64,000 bases of DNA from Aeromicrobium sp. Leaf350 (lineage in GTDB: Bacteria; Actinomycetota; Actinomycetes; Propionibacteriales; Nocardioidaceae), in the NCBI RefSeq assembly GCF_916858655.1, contig NZ_CAKASL010000001.1, forward strand, positions 1,302,001 through 1,366,000, read 5' to 3'. Positions 7,763 to 16,171 of the stretch are shown here, piece after piece (the stretch's first letter is position 1; every line of letters starts with the position of its first letter). A program made the translations under genes and the position numbers. The notes under the pieces are model-generated. The model made no database searches, was not told where the DNA came from, and worked only from the letters and a program-made list of their open reading frames with translations.

Positions 7763-9667
7763 CTACTCCGTCCGGGACTGCATCAGGTAGGCGGCCCCAC
7801 CTTCGAACATGGTGTGGTCGCGTCGCGCCTCGATGAACTGGTCGACCAGGGCTGCTGCGTCTGCGAATCGACCGGCGAGCGCCAGGCGCATCATCTCGAC
7901 CTGCAGCTGTTCCTGTTCGACCATGTAGGCCAGGAACTCGTCACCCTGGCGTGGACCCCTCAGGCGCAGTCGGTCCAGTTCTCGGGCGTACTTGAGCGTC
8001 TCCGGCTGGGCGTACGTGAGGAATGGCTTGAGGATGAATCCCGGTGCGCGACTTGAGATCGCTCCGCGGATCCTGGTCCGGAGGCGGGGATCCGGGTTCA
8101 TCCCCCACCGCAGCGCGGCCTCTCGGTAACGAGGAGCGTTGAACTGCTCGAGGCGGACGTAGCTCGCCCAGAAGACTCCGTCGGGCATCGTGGTTCGTCG
8201 CTTGGCGATGCCGGTGGTCGTGCTCAGGGCCCACGCTCGATTGGCTTGCTCGTGACGAAAGCCGCGCTTGAATTCTGGGGACAGTCCTGTGGCGGAACCG
8301 GCCGAGGCGGTCACTGATCCCGTCGAGGCGGGGTTCAGGGCGTCGGCCACCTCGAGCGCCGCGCGCTCACCGGCCTGGATGGCGCCCTCGAAGTATCCGG
8401 CGTGGTCGTCAGCCGACTCGGTCCCGGCCCAGTGGACGTGGCCTTCCGCCCTGGCGGTGACCGGCATGATCCCGGCTGTCGTGCCCGGCTCCGGGATCGA
8501 CATGTATCCGCCGCCCGCGAACGGGTCGATGTGCCATGACTTCTCGTGCCAGCTCACCGGACTGAGCACGTCAACGCCGAAGTGCGGCGCGAGCGGCCCG
8601 AGCAGGAGCCTTCGGCGTTCCTCGGGTTCGAGGTCGTCCAACGCTCGCGCTTCGGGGCCGGAGACCAGGGTGCACAGGTGCCCGGGTCCACCGGGAGCAG
8701 TGGTGTCGAAGAACGCTCGCCCCGGGTTGTCCAGGACGAGCGCCTCGGCGCGGCCCGCGTCTCTCCAGAAGGGACGGTCGTAGACGGCGATGGCCTTGTA
8801 GACCGTGCCCATGTAGCTGTCACGCTCTGCTGACTGTCGTTGCGACGACAGAGGCGGGTGATGCTCGATCCGGGCAGCGATCGGCGGAGGCGCTGTGACG
8901 ATGACCTTCGAGCAGTCGAGCTCCCAACCGCCGGCGTGGATCGTCACCCCGGCTTCGTCGCGGGAGATCACCGTCACAGGCATACCCGTGAGGACGCGAT
9001 CTCCGAGCTCGGCCGCGAGTCGATCGACGATCCCGCCGATGCCTTCGACCAGCAGCGAGTCCTGCGCTCCACCGGTCGTCGACAACATCGTGCGCACCCC
9101 ACCTTGCTGGCGAATCATGCGCGTCGCAGCGTGAATCGAGTAGCGGTCCACATCGGCGGTCCACGAGGTCAGGGCGATCACCTCGAGCAGGCGGCGCGAG
9201 GTTCGACCGGGCACTCGCCGCAGCCAGTCGGCCAGGGTCGTGTGGTTCCACCGTGCCGTTCGTCCGATGCGGGCCAACAGGGCCAGGCCCACCAGGGCCG
9301 TGGCGGCCGGCAGGATCGAGATCGACCCGATGAACTTCGAGCGGCCACCCACGATGACCATGGGCACTGGCGGGCTGTACATCTGGTATTGCTGCAGGTT
9401 CAGCTCGGCGGCGAGTGCCATGAGGCGGTGGTGATCGGCTCCGATCCACTGGCCCCCAAGATCGAGGCGCGATCCAAGCGTCGACGTCTCGGTGAGGGCG
9501 CGTCCACCGATGCGATCGGAAGCCTCCACGACCATCACGTCGATTCCGCGTCGGACCAGCTCACGCGCGGCGATCAGTCCGGAAACTCCTGCACCGACCA
9601 CGATCACCGTCGCGCCCATGCTCGGGCCTGCGGGGGTCGCGCTGTCCGATGGTGTTGTGCTCGCCAT
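7763..9667 (-). CDS. Flavin monoamine oxidase with C-terminal extension
   Basis: 634 aa, ATG preceded by GAAAGG. Residues 18-450 are an FAD amine oxidase: the dinucleotide-binding VIVVGAGVSGLIAARELV, then DRIGGRALTET, LGGQWIG and a C-terminal GHVHWAGTESADDHAGY FAD contact. It should oxidise a primary or secondary amine to the imine/aldehyde with release of H2O2. Residues about 450-634 form an extension not found in ordinary 450-500 aa amine oxidases; it is rich in Arg and predicted helices (from GFRHEQANRAW to the end) and I do not recognise it. The gene lies 42 bp downstream of an aldehyde dehydrogenase that could oxidise its product. Confidence 0.85.
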   Translation of the reverse strand: MASTTPSDSATPAGPSMGATVIVVGAGVSGLIAARELVRRGIDVMVVEASDRIGGRALTETSTLGSRLDLGGQWIGADHHRLMALAAELNLQQYQMYSPPVPMVIVGGRSKFIGSISILPAATALVGLALLARIGRTARWNHTTLADWLRRVPGRTSRRLLEVIALTSWTADVDRYSIHAATRMIRQQGGVRTMLSTTGGAQDSLLVEGIGGIVDRLAAELGDRVLTGMPVTVISRDEAGVTIHAGGWELDCSKVIVTAPPPIAARIEHHPPLSSQRQSAERDSYMGTVYKAIAVYDRPFWRDAGRAEALVLDNPGRAFFDTTAPGGPGHLCTLVSGPEARALDDLEPEERRRLLLGPLAPHFGVDVLSPVSWHEKSWHIDPFAGGGYMSIPEPGTTAGIMPVTARAEGHVHWAGTESADDHAGYFEGAIQAGERAALEVADALNPASTGSVTASAGSATGLSPEFKRGFRHEQANRAWALSTTTGIAKRRTTMPDGVFWASYVRLEQFNAPRYREAALRWGMNPDPRLRTRIRGAISSRAPGFILKPFLTYAQPETLKYARELDRLRLRGPRQGDEFLAYMVEQEQLQVEMMRLALAGRFADAAALVDQFIEARRDHTMFEGGAAYLMQSRTE

Positions 9668-9709
9668 GAAGAACCTTTCGAGATCAGACGGAGGAGATGA
9701 ACTGATGGG

Positions 9710-11134
9710 TCAGCCGTGTCGCATGAGGCGCCGGCTCAGGGCCATGCCCAGCCGGCCGTACGGGGGCTGCGCCAGGCGGAGCGTGTCGGGCCGCAGTGGC
9801 TTGTCGAGCACTGGCTTGATGTGTGAGAAGGCCTGCCACGAGTAGGCGCCGTGGTACGAACCGATGCCGCTGGCGCCGACTCCGCCGAACGGCAGGCCTG
9901 TCGCCGCGACCTGGATGATCGCGGCGTTGTGCACCAGCGCCCCCGACGAGGTCTCCTCCTCGAACAGGCGACGGGTCCGACCCGAGGAGCTGAACACGTA
10001 CAGGGCCAGAGGCTTGTCCCAGCCATTGACCACGGCGACCGCCTCGCGGGGGTCAGCGACCGGAAGGATCGGCAGGATCGGTCCGAAGATCTCCTCGCGC
10101 ATCATCGGGTGATCGGCCCGCGGGCCCACCGCGGGATGAGGGGACTCGGGGAGAACGACGACCCTGGGTGCGATGTAGCGGCTGGGACGGTCCACATCCC
10201 CGCCGATGACCGCCTCGTCGCGATCGATCAGCGCTGCGAGGCGATCGAAGTTCCGCTGGTCGACGATCCGCCCGTAGTCGTCGCTCTGTCTGGGATCGGC
10301 GCCCCACAGATCGGCAATCGCATCGCGCAGTGCTGCCACCAGCGCGGGGACTCGGTCCGGCGTCGTCATGACGTAGTCCGGCGCCACGCAGGTCTGGCCC
10401 GCGTTGGAGAACTTCGCCCACGCGAGACGTCGAGCGGCCCGGTGCAGGTTGTCGTCGTCATCGAACCACGCAGGTGACTTGCCGCCGAGCTCGAGCGTCA
10501 CCGGCGTCAGATGCTCGGCGGCTGCGCGCATCACGATGCGACCGACCGGCCCGCTGCCCGTGAAGACGATGTGGTCGAACCTCTGCTTGAGCAGCTCCGT
10601 GGTTTCGGGGACACCTCCTTCGACCGCTCGTACCACGCCGTCGGGGAAGTACTTCGACACGAGCAGCGCCATGAGTCTCGACGTGGCCGGAGTGAGCTCA
10701 CTCGGCTTCAGAACCGCTGTGTTCCCGGCCGCCAAGATGCCGACCAGTGGCGCGAGCAGGAGCTGGACTGGGTAGTTCCACGGTGCGATGACCAGCACGA
10801 CGCCCAGCGGCTCCGCCTTCAGCGACGCCCGCGCCGGCCTCAGGCTGAGGGGCAACGGCCCGCGCTGCGGGCGCATCCAACGCCGCAGGTGCCTCAGAGT
10901 GTGGTTGATCTCCGCGATGACGACGTTGATCTCAGCGGTCTGGGCTTCGCCCGGACCCTTGCGCAGGTCACTCCACAGCGCGAGCTCGACGTCGCGCTGA
11001 TTCTCCAGCAGCATCGTGCGAAGCGCCCGCAAGGAGCCCAAGCGCGAGTCCACCGAGCGAGTGACGCCGGACTCGAAGAGTTGCCGAGCGTCGTCCACGA
11101 CCGCCGGGATGGCGCGGGAAGCGGTCGTGCGCAT
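9710..11134 (-). CDS. Aldehyde dehydrogenase (class 3-like)
   Basis: 474 aa from the ATG at 11134, preceded by GAGGA with 7-nt spacing. NAD(P)-dependent aldehyde oxidation is indicated by APWNYP (118-122), the Glu215 general base in LELGGKS and the nucleophile Cys249 in NAGQTCVAPDY. The lack of a long N-terminus and the C-terminal membrane-proximal style (GLPFGGVGASGIGSYHG) resemble class 3/fatty aldehyde dehydrogenases. It is the first gene of a two-gene unit with the amine oxidase and is divergent from a TetR regulator 172 bp away, so the pair probably converts an amine through an aldehyde to an acid. Confidence 0.9.
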   Translation of the reverse strand: MRTTASRAIPAVVDDARQLFESGVTRSVDSRLGSLRALRTMLLENQRDVELALWSDLRKGPGEAQTAEINVVIAEINHTLRHLRRWMRPQRGPLPLSLRPARASLKAEPLGVVLVIAPWNYPVQLLLAPLVGILAAGNTAVLKPSELTPATSRLMALLVSKYFPDGVVRAVEGGVPETTELLKQRFDHIVFTGSGPVGRIVMRAAAEHLTPVTLELGGKSPAWFDDDDNLHRAARRLAWAKFSNAGQTCVAPDYVMTTPDRVPALVAALRDAIADLWGADPRQSDDYGRIVDQRNFDRLAALIDRDEAVIGGDVDRPSRYIAPRVVVLPESPHPAVGPRADHPMMREEIFGPILPILPVADPREAVAVVNGWDKPLALYVFSSSGRTRRLFEEETSSGALVHNAAIIQVAATGLPFGGVGASGIGSYHGAYSWQAFSHIKPVLDKPLRPDTLRLAQPPYGRLGMALSRRLMRHG

Positions 11135-11306
11135 TCGGTTGTCCTCATCGTCGAATCGGTGCCGCGCGTCCTCCCAGCCACGGCCCAAGCTCAACGGCCA
11201 TCCCCGTTGATATACCGAATGTTAGATCTACTTGCTCGCGCTGTCCAGCCACGGGGGCCGAGATAGGCTGCGGGACGCACACGTGAGCGCCAGCGGAGAG
11301 GAACGC

Positions 11307-11906
11307 ATGAGCGACGAACGCCCGGATGGCCGAGCCCTGCGCTACCAGCACCGCAAGGGTGAGATCCTCGAGAAGGTTCTCCAGTACCTCCTCGACGAGG
11401 GCCTCGACGGGCTGTCGTTCCGAAAGATGGCAACCGCGGTCGGCATCTCGCACGTCACCCTCCGGCATCACTTCGGCACGAAGGACGAGATGCTCCTCGA
11501 GGTCTTCGACCTCATCCGCGCCCGCGAGCCGGTGCCCGATGAGCTGCCCCAGGACATGTCCATCGAGGACGTGGTCCATGGGCTGTGGTCTTGGTGGACC
11601 GAACCGTCCAACTTGCGATACCTCAGCCTGATGTTCTCCGCCTACGGACTCGCGCTCCAGAAACCCCAGACCTACGACGGCTTTCTGCAGAGCACCATCC
11701 CTCACTGGATCGAGGACACCCGCCGCATCGGACTGGCAGCCGGGTGCCCCCCGGACCAGGTCGACGCGTACGCCACCCTCCTCGTGGCCCAGCTGCGCGG
11801 ACTCCTCCTCGACCTACTGAGCACAGGCGACGAACCCCGGATCAATGACGCGCTGGCTCTCCTGACCGAGAACCTGCGCATCACACGGCTGACCTGGCAG
11901 GCCTGA
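11307..11906 (+). CDS. TetR-family transcriptional regulator
   Basis: 199 aa from the ATG at 11307, preceded by GAGAGGA. N-terminal helix-turn-helix: GEILEKVLQYLLDEGLDGLS followed by FRKMATAVGISHVTLRHHFG and TKDEMLLEVF. The C-terminal ligand domain is typical in length. It is divergent from the aldehyde dehydrogenase/amine oxidase operon and probably regulates it; the ligand could be an amine or aldehyde. This is inferred from position only. Confidence 0.85.
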   Translation: MSDERPDGRALRYQHRKGEILEKVLQYLLDEGLDGLSFRKMATAVGISHVTLRHHFGTKDEMLLEVFDLIRAREPVPDELPQDMSIEDVVHGLWSWWTEPSNLRYLSLMFSAYGLALQKPQTYDGFLQSTIPHWIEDTRRIGLAAGCPPDQVDAYATLLVAQLRGLLLDLLSTGDEPRINDALALLTENLRITRLTWQA

Positions 11907-12073
11907 GACCCCCGAGCAACAAGCCGACGCGTCGTCTACCAGTCGGCGAACCGAGGACCAGTCGCCGGCCGCGGCAATCGTCAGCTCCGCCTCAGACCGA
12001 CACGACCTCCGAACCTCATTCGACTCGTGCCGCTGATCGCTGCGGCATCGCCGGAAAGCACGATGCGCTGGGG
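11907..12073. other. Intergenic region after TetR, before repeat module A
   Basis: About 170 bp between the TetR stop and the first repeat motif. No convincing gene, promoter or terminator is seen. Confidence 0.4.
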
Positions 12074-12408
12074 ATGTGGGCAAAATGTGGGCACGAAGTC
12101 TGATGGCCGTTCGGCAGATCGGCGCCGTTTGCACTGTGGTTGCGGGCGATTCCGATAGGCCCATTTCCCTCATGGCGGTGGGATTGCAGCCCACAACCAC
12201 AAACGAGAGAACCCCCGAAAACACTGCAATTGCAGTCGTTCTCGGGGGTTCTCGTCACGCGGTGGCGGTGGGACTTGAACTCGTTCTTGATGATCCTGTG
12301 ACCTGCGGCGATGCCCGAGAACGACTGCAATTACAGTGATTGTGCCTCACTGGGATGTTGTCCGTTTCACTCCAGATCACGGTGAAATGTGGGCAAATTG
12401 TGGGCACG
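12074..12408. repeat. Direct repeat module A (335 bp, att-like)
   Basis: Bounded on both sides by a 22-bp motif beginning ATGTGGGCAAAATGTGGG (12074-12095) and ATGTGGGCAAATTGTGGG (12387-12408), itself two TGTGGGCA copies. Inside are two copies of GGCGGTGGGA (12174-12183 and 12264-12273), the second followed by CTTGAACTCG, resembling the reverse complement of a tRNA 3' end (T-arm plus acceptor stem). Between them sits a hairpin. A second module with the same order and spacing is at 30751-31086 in the same orientation. The arrangement resembles tyrosine-integrase attachment sites with arm-type repeats; this is inference. Confidence 0.8.
12207..12253. repeat. Nested hairpin in module A
   Basis: Perfect 12-bp arms GAGAACCCCCGA (12207-12218) and TCGGGGGTTCTC (12242-12253). 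The loop contains a second perfect palindrome, ACTGCAATTGCAGT (12223-12236). It may act as a terminator or as a structural element; module B carries an analogous hairpin with paired base changes. Confidence 0.75.
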
Positions 12409-12613
12409 GAACTACCACTCACAATGGGCGATCACGGCCTATCTCCCGATGAGGGCAGCTCGTCGATCCCCTGCCGCCGAGCCTTGTCCTACCCATCAGT
12501 CGAGCCCCCCGCAGAAGCACCGTGTTCGCCCTCTTTCCGATCTACGTCACCATGAGGCAGCAGCGCAGGCGCCGCGGTGCCGAGCCAAGGACGACCCACA
12601 GCACCCCGGCGCG
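12409..12613. other. Intergenic region between module A and amine oxidase
   Basis: About 205 bp downstream (minus strand) of the amine oxidase stop. No gene with a ribosome binding site and no strong hairpin was found. Confidence 0.4.
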
Positions 12614-13987
12614 TCACTGAGCGCGGAGAGACTCTCCCCCCAGCACACGATCGACCTCGTCGGCGGCTCGTTCTGCGGCGCGGACCGCACCCTCGAGGTA
12701 GGACTCGAACTCGATCGAGGACTCTGCACCCGCCCAGTGAAGGCGGTCGATGGGGACCACGCCCGCGTCAGTGCAGCTGGTCATGACACCGGGAGTGCGG
12801 ATGCCGGCGACCCCGGCAATCCACGGCTCGTCGATCCAGGACTGTTCGAGGTACTGGTCGAGGTCACGGGCCCTTGGTCCGAACAGCGTGACGAGGTCAT
12901 CCACGAGAGCGCTACGGCGAGCGTCGAAATGATCGAGGGCGGCACCAGCGGCGTTCGGTGTCGTCCCGAGGAAGGTCACCAGGATGCCGATACTTCCGTC
13001 GGGCGGTGAGTTGTCGACCAGAAAGTGGGCCATCGGGAGGTCGGTCACGGCCGATCCGTTCAATCCGTCGTCGCGCCAGAACGGACGGTCGTAGACCGCG
13101 AAGATCTTCCTCTCGAGTCCGTTTCGCCAGGCTCGCTGGAGCTTCGCGCGTCGCGGTGGCAGCGGCGGTGTGAACCCGATGCCGTCCGCGTCTGCCGGCG
13201 TCATGGCGATGACGACCCGACGACAGCGAACGTCGCCCTTGGCTGCACGGATGGTCACGCCGTCCTCGTCTTGCTCGATGGCAGTGACCGGCGAGTTGAG
13301 GACCACGCCATCACCCAGATCCTGAACCAAGGCGTCCGCGATTGCCTGGGTGCCTCCGACGACGCGAAGCTCCTGGGCGCCGTCCTGGGTGTTCATCATG
13401 AACTCCACTCCGCCGGAAGTACCGATCTGGTGCAGGACCTTGAGCAGGGAGATCTCGTGGAGGGATTCGGAGAAGATGAGCTCGAATCCGAGGTCGAACA
13501 TGTCTCTGGCCTCAGCGGTGTGGCAATGGCTGTCGAGCCAGCGGCCGAAGGTGATGGTGTCCCACAGCTTCGCCTTAGGTGCAGTCCACGGTTCTTCGGC
13601 GGGCACCTTCTTGGCCATGCGCTCGAGACGAATCTGGGCTTGCGCGAAGTCCGCGAGCGCGAGTGGCGCCATCGGCGGAATGGTGCCGGCGAAGGTTGTG
13701 CGTTTCCCCCGACGCAGGTAGACGGTCTGGCCGGCGGTGTAGGTCTCGAAGGTGGCGAGTCCCAGCTCGTCGAGGAGCTGGAGCAGCCGCGTGTGCAGGG
13801 ACCCGATCCACTGGCCACCGGCCTCGGTGATGACGCCGTGGCCGATGTCGATGTTGCGCATGCGGCCGCCGACCCGGGGTGATGCCTCCAGCACGACGAC
13901 CGAGTGCCCGAGATCCTTGAGCCGCTTCGCCGTCGTGAGACCCGAGAGTCCAGCGCCGATCACGGCGACATCCGTGGTGCGATTCAT
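12614..13987 (-). CDS. Flavin monoamine oxidase
   Basis: 457 aa, normal length for the family. N-terminal FAD-binding VAVIGAGLSGLTTAKRLKDL, then ASPRVGGRMR and AGGQWIGSLHTRL; C-terminal LHWAGAESSIEFESYLEGA. It oxidatively deaminates an amine, producing aldehyde, ammonia and H2O2, probably in the cytoplasm since no signal peptide is present. It lies 36 bp downstream of a PuuB-like oxidase gene, as the last gene of the minus-strand group running from the MFS transporter. A relative with a long C-terminal extension is encoded at 7763-9667. The substrate cannot be read from the sequence; putrescine, tyramine or a cyclic amine are possible. Confidence 0.88.
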   Translation of the reverse strand: MNRTTDVAVIGAGLSGLTTAKRLKDLGHSVVVLEASPRVGGRMRNIDIGHGVITEAGGQWIGSLHTRLLQLLDELGLATFETYTAGQTVYLRRGKRTTFAGTIPPMAPLALADFAQAQIRLERMAKKVPAEEPWTAPKAKLWDTITFGRWLDSHCHTAEARDMFDLGFELIFSESLHEISLLKVLHQIGTSGGVEFMMNTQDGAQELRVVGGTQAIADALVQDLGDGVVLNSPVTAIEQDEDGVTIRAAKGDVRCRRVVIAMTPADADGIGFTPPLPPRRAKLQRAWRNGLERKIFAVYDRPFWRDDGLNGSAVTDLPMAHFLVDNSPPDGSIGILVTFLGTTPNAAGAALDHFDARRSALVDDLVTLFGPRARDLDQYLEQSWIDEPWIAGVAGIRTPGVMTSCTDAGVVPIDRLHWAGAESSIEFESYLEGAVRAAERAADEVDRVLGGESLRAQ

Positions 13988-14023
13988 GAGCGTTGCTTGT
14001 CGCGCAGAGGTTGAGACACGGGG

Positions 14024-15409
14024 CTACCGGTGTCCTGCGTCGACATGGCGCGACGACGTTGACGTACGCGGCGACTCGAGGGCTCGCTGGGCGTTCCGGC
14101 GGCTGCCGTTGACCATGTCGTTGAACCGGTCGACCAACCAGATCATGCGCAGGCCCGTCCGTCCCATCATCATCGGTCTCGGGTAGCGAGGCTTCTCGTG
14201 CCACAGCACCTCGAGGTCGGCCGGCCGTGCTCGGTCCATGACGAGGTCCGCCATCATCGTGCCGACGTACGGAGCCTGGGCGAGTCCATGTCCGTTGCAG
14301 GCGATCGAGTAGTAGACGTCGTCGCCGACCTTGCCTGCGACGGGTAGCCACGAGGAGGTGATGGCGATCCAGCCGCCCCAGGCGCGCTCGACCTCGACGT
14401 CGTCCAGGCCGGGGAACCGCCGAGCGAACCCGCGTGCCAGTTCCGACACCAAGCCAGGGTCGGGCGTCTTCTCGGGCAAGGGATAGCTGGTCCCGCGCTC
14501 GAGCCGGCGCACGCCGAAGACGATCGTGTTTCGATCCGTGAGCCGGTAGTTCTCCATGATCGCGTGCTGGGTGACGAGTCCCATTCGGCTCGTCCATCCG
14601 AGGGCGGTGAGCCGATCAGGGTCGATCGGCTCGGTCTCAGCCTCGACGACGTAGATCGGCACGGAGAGGTTCTTGGGGGTGATGTCCCACTCTCCGGCGA
14701 AGGCATTGGTGGCCAGCACGACCTGCTTGGCGGTCACTTCGCCGTGAGGAGTTGTCAGCACTACGCCGCCGGGGACGCGGGCCATCGAGGTGACAGGACT
14801 CTGCTCGAACACCCGAGCATCTGTCCGGAAGAGCACCTGGCGCATGCCGAGACTGAACTTGCCCGGATTCATCACCCCGCCGATGACCTCGCGCATGCCG
14901 CCGACGAACCCCCGTGGGATACCGAGTTCCTCGCTCGTCCCCACCTCGACGTGACCACCGGAACGACGGACAATCTTCGCGACGCGCCGCACCCGACCCA
15001 TCTGCCCGCGAGAGACTGCCGCGAAGGCGTTGCCATTCGCCTCGTAGTCGCAGTCGATCTCGTGCTCTGCGATGAAGTTCTCGACGTGACTAGCCGCATG
15101 CTCGGCCAATCGCATCATCCCGGGCATCTTCTTGCGGGACAGCAGGTTCAGAAGCTGGAGATCTCCGCCGGGCGCGCCGGCCAGCTGTCCTGCATTGCGC
15201 GAGCTCGAGCCGTGCCCGCAGAAGGCGGATTCCAGCAGGACCACGTCCTGTCCACGATCTGCAAGCCGCAGGGCTGTCGACATCCCGCTGATGCCGCCGC
15301 CGACGACGGCGACCTCGCACGTCAGATTTCCGTCCACCGCCGGCCGGAGGTCATGAGGAGTGTCGACCCAGCCCGTGAACGACTCGTAGGCCACTCGGTC
15401 GATTCTCAT
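14024..15409 (-). CDS. FAD-dependent amine oxidoreductase, PuuB/DadA-like
   Basis: 461 aa. The ATG at 15409 follows GGAGGTGCGCG and overlaps the upstream stop as ATGA; longer open frames upstream are the shadow of the membrane protein gene. The layout resembles gamma-glutamylputrescine oxidase: a ~35-residue lead (VAYESFTGWVDTPHDLRP), then CEVAVVGGGISGMSTALRLA, a GSSSRNAGQL flavin motif, an IDCDYEANGNAF segment, and a C-terminal SIACNGHGLAQAPYVG. PuuB oxidises the gamma-glutamylated amine to an aldehyde. The presence of PuuA-, PuuC-, PuuD- and permease-like genes nearby supports this role. A D-amino-acid or sarcosine oxidase-like function is the alternative. Confidence 0.8.
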   Translation of the reverse strand: MRIDRVAYESFTGWVDTPHDLRPAVDGNLTCEVAVVGGGISGMSTALRLADRGQDVVLLESAFCGHGSSSRNAGQLAGAPGGDLQLLNLLSRKKMPGMMRLAEHAASHVENFIAEHEIDCDYEANGNAFAAVSRGQMGRVRRVAKIVRRSGGHVEVGTSEELGIPRGFVGGMREVIGGVMNPGKFSLGMRQVLFRTDARVFEQSPVTSMARVPGGVVLTTPHGEVTAKQVVLATNAFAGEWDITPKNLSVPIYVVEAETEPIDPDRLTALGWTSRMGLVTQHAIMENYRLTDRNTIVFGVRRLERGTSYPLPEKTPDPGLVSELARGFARRFPGLDDVEVERAWGGWIAITSSWLPVAGKVGDDVYYSIACNGHGLAQAPYVGTMMADLVMDRARPADLEVLWHEKPRYPRPMMMGRTGLRMIWLVDRFNDMVNGSRRNAQRALESPRTSTSSRHVDAGHR

Positions 15410-16125
15410 CGCGCACCTCCTTGCGGCGCCGCGGCCCGGGGAGCGCCGTGGTTGTTCGCTTCGGCTTCCAGACCGGTGGCAACGTTGTGCGCGTGAAGCG
15501 CCCGGTAGGCGTAGAAGTAGACGAACATCTGGAAGCCCCATGTCGACAGGGCCAAGATGTAGAACGTGGTGTGATGCTCGTCGTCCCCTGGGATGGGGAA
15601 GAAGTCGTAGATCACGGCGACCGCGGTCGCCGCCAGGCTCGCGACGGCCGTCGCGACGGCCCAGCCGCGGGAGCCAGCGCCCCACACGCGCCAGGCGAAG
15701 TAGGCGAGGAAGACTGCAGTGAGCAGATTGACGACGACGTAGAAAGTGGCCGGGCCGGCGTAGAAATCCGGGGAGCGGAACTGCTGCAGATAGAGACCGG
15801 CCGCGATCGCGAGGGCGAAGGCACCGATGTCGACGCCGAGTGCCGGCTTGTACCGGTGAGTGACACGCAAGAGCCCGAGCACCAAAATCAAGGTAATTCC
15901 GACGGAGCGCGAGAAGGCGTCGAAGAAGTAGGCGATGGAGTAGAGGAAGCTGTCCTCGTGGCTGCCGAGGAGCGCCCAAAGCAGGAAGTTCGAGCCCGAG
16001 GTTGCGACAACCATGAACTCGAGGCCGAGCAGGTAGTTGCCGTAGTGACGGATGAGCTTCCATCCATAGGTGAAGCCGGCGTAGATCATCCACGCATCGG
16101 CGGCGAGAAAGAGGAGGTCCTTCAT
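15406..16125 (-). CDS. Seven-helix membrane protein of unknown function
   Basis: 239 aa with about seven hydrophobic segments beginning MKDLLFLAADAWMIYAGFTY and ending near FQMFVYFYAYRALHA, then a soluble Gly/Ala-rich tail. Charged residues inside the membrane part (FFDAFSR, PGDDEHHTTF) may bind ligand or metal. I do not recognise the family. Its stop overlaps the start of the PuuB-like oxidase (ATGA), so the two are translationally coupled. It could be a membrane partner that accepts electrons or helps transport the substrate, but this is speculation. Confidence 0.7.
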   Translation of the reverse strand: MKDLLFLAADAWMIYAGFTYGWKLIRHYGNYLLGLEFMVVATSGSNFLLWALLGSHEDSFLYSIAYFFDAFSRSVGITLILVLGLLRVTHRYKPALGVDIGAFALAIAAGLYLQQFRSPDFYAGPATFYVVVNLLTAVFLAYFAWRVWGAGSRGWAVATAVASLAATAVAVIYDFFPIPGDDEHHTTFYILALSTWGFQMFVYFYAYRALHAHNVATGLEAEANNHGAPRAAAPQGGAR

Positions 16126-16171
16126 GACAGGTGTCCTTCGGTGTGAGGTTCGATGAGGTGGAGGCGCGAGG

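Noticed and set aside
12260..12290. A tRNA gene in the repeat modules (GGCGGTGGGACTTGAAC looks like a reverse-complement T-arm and acceptor)
   Set aside because: No D-arm, anticodon arm or 5' acceptor strand is present in either module, so only a tRNA 3'-end-like segment can be claimed.
15410..16093. Long upstream extension of the PuuB-like gene
   Set aside because: The extra 228 codons are Arg/Leu/Pro-rich antisense-style sequence overlapping the membrane protein gene in another frame; the ATG at 15409 has a good ribosome binding site.
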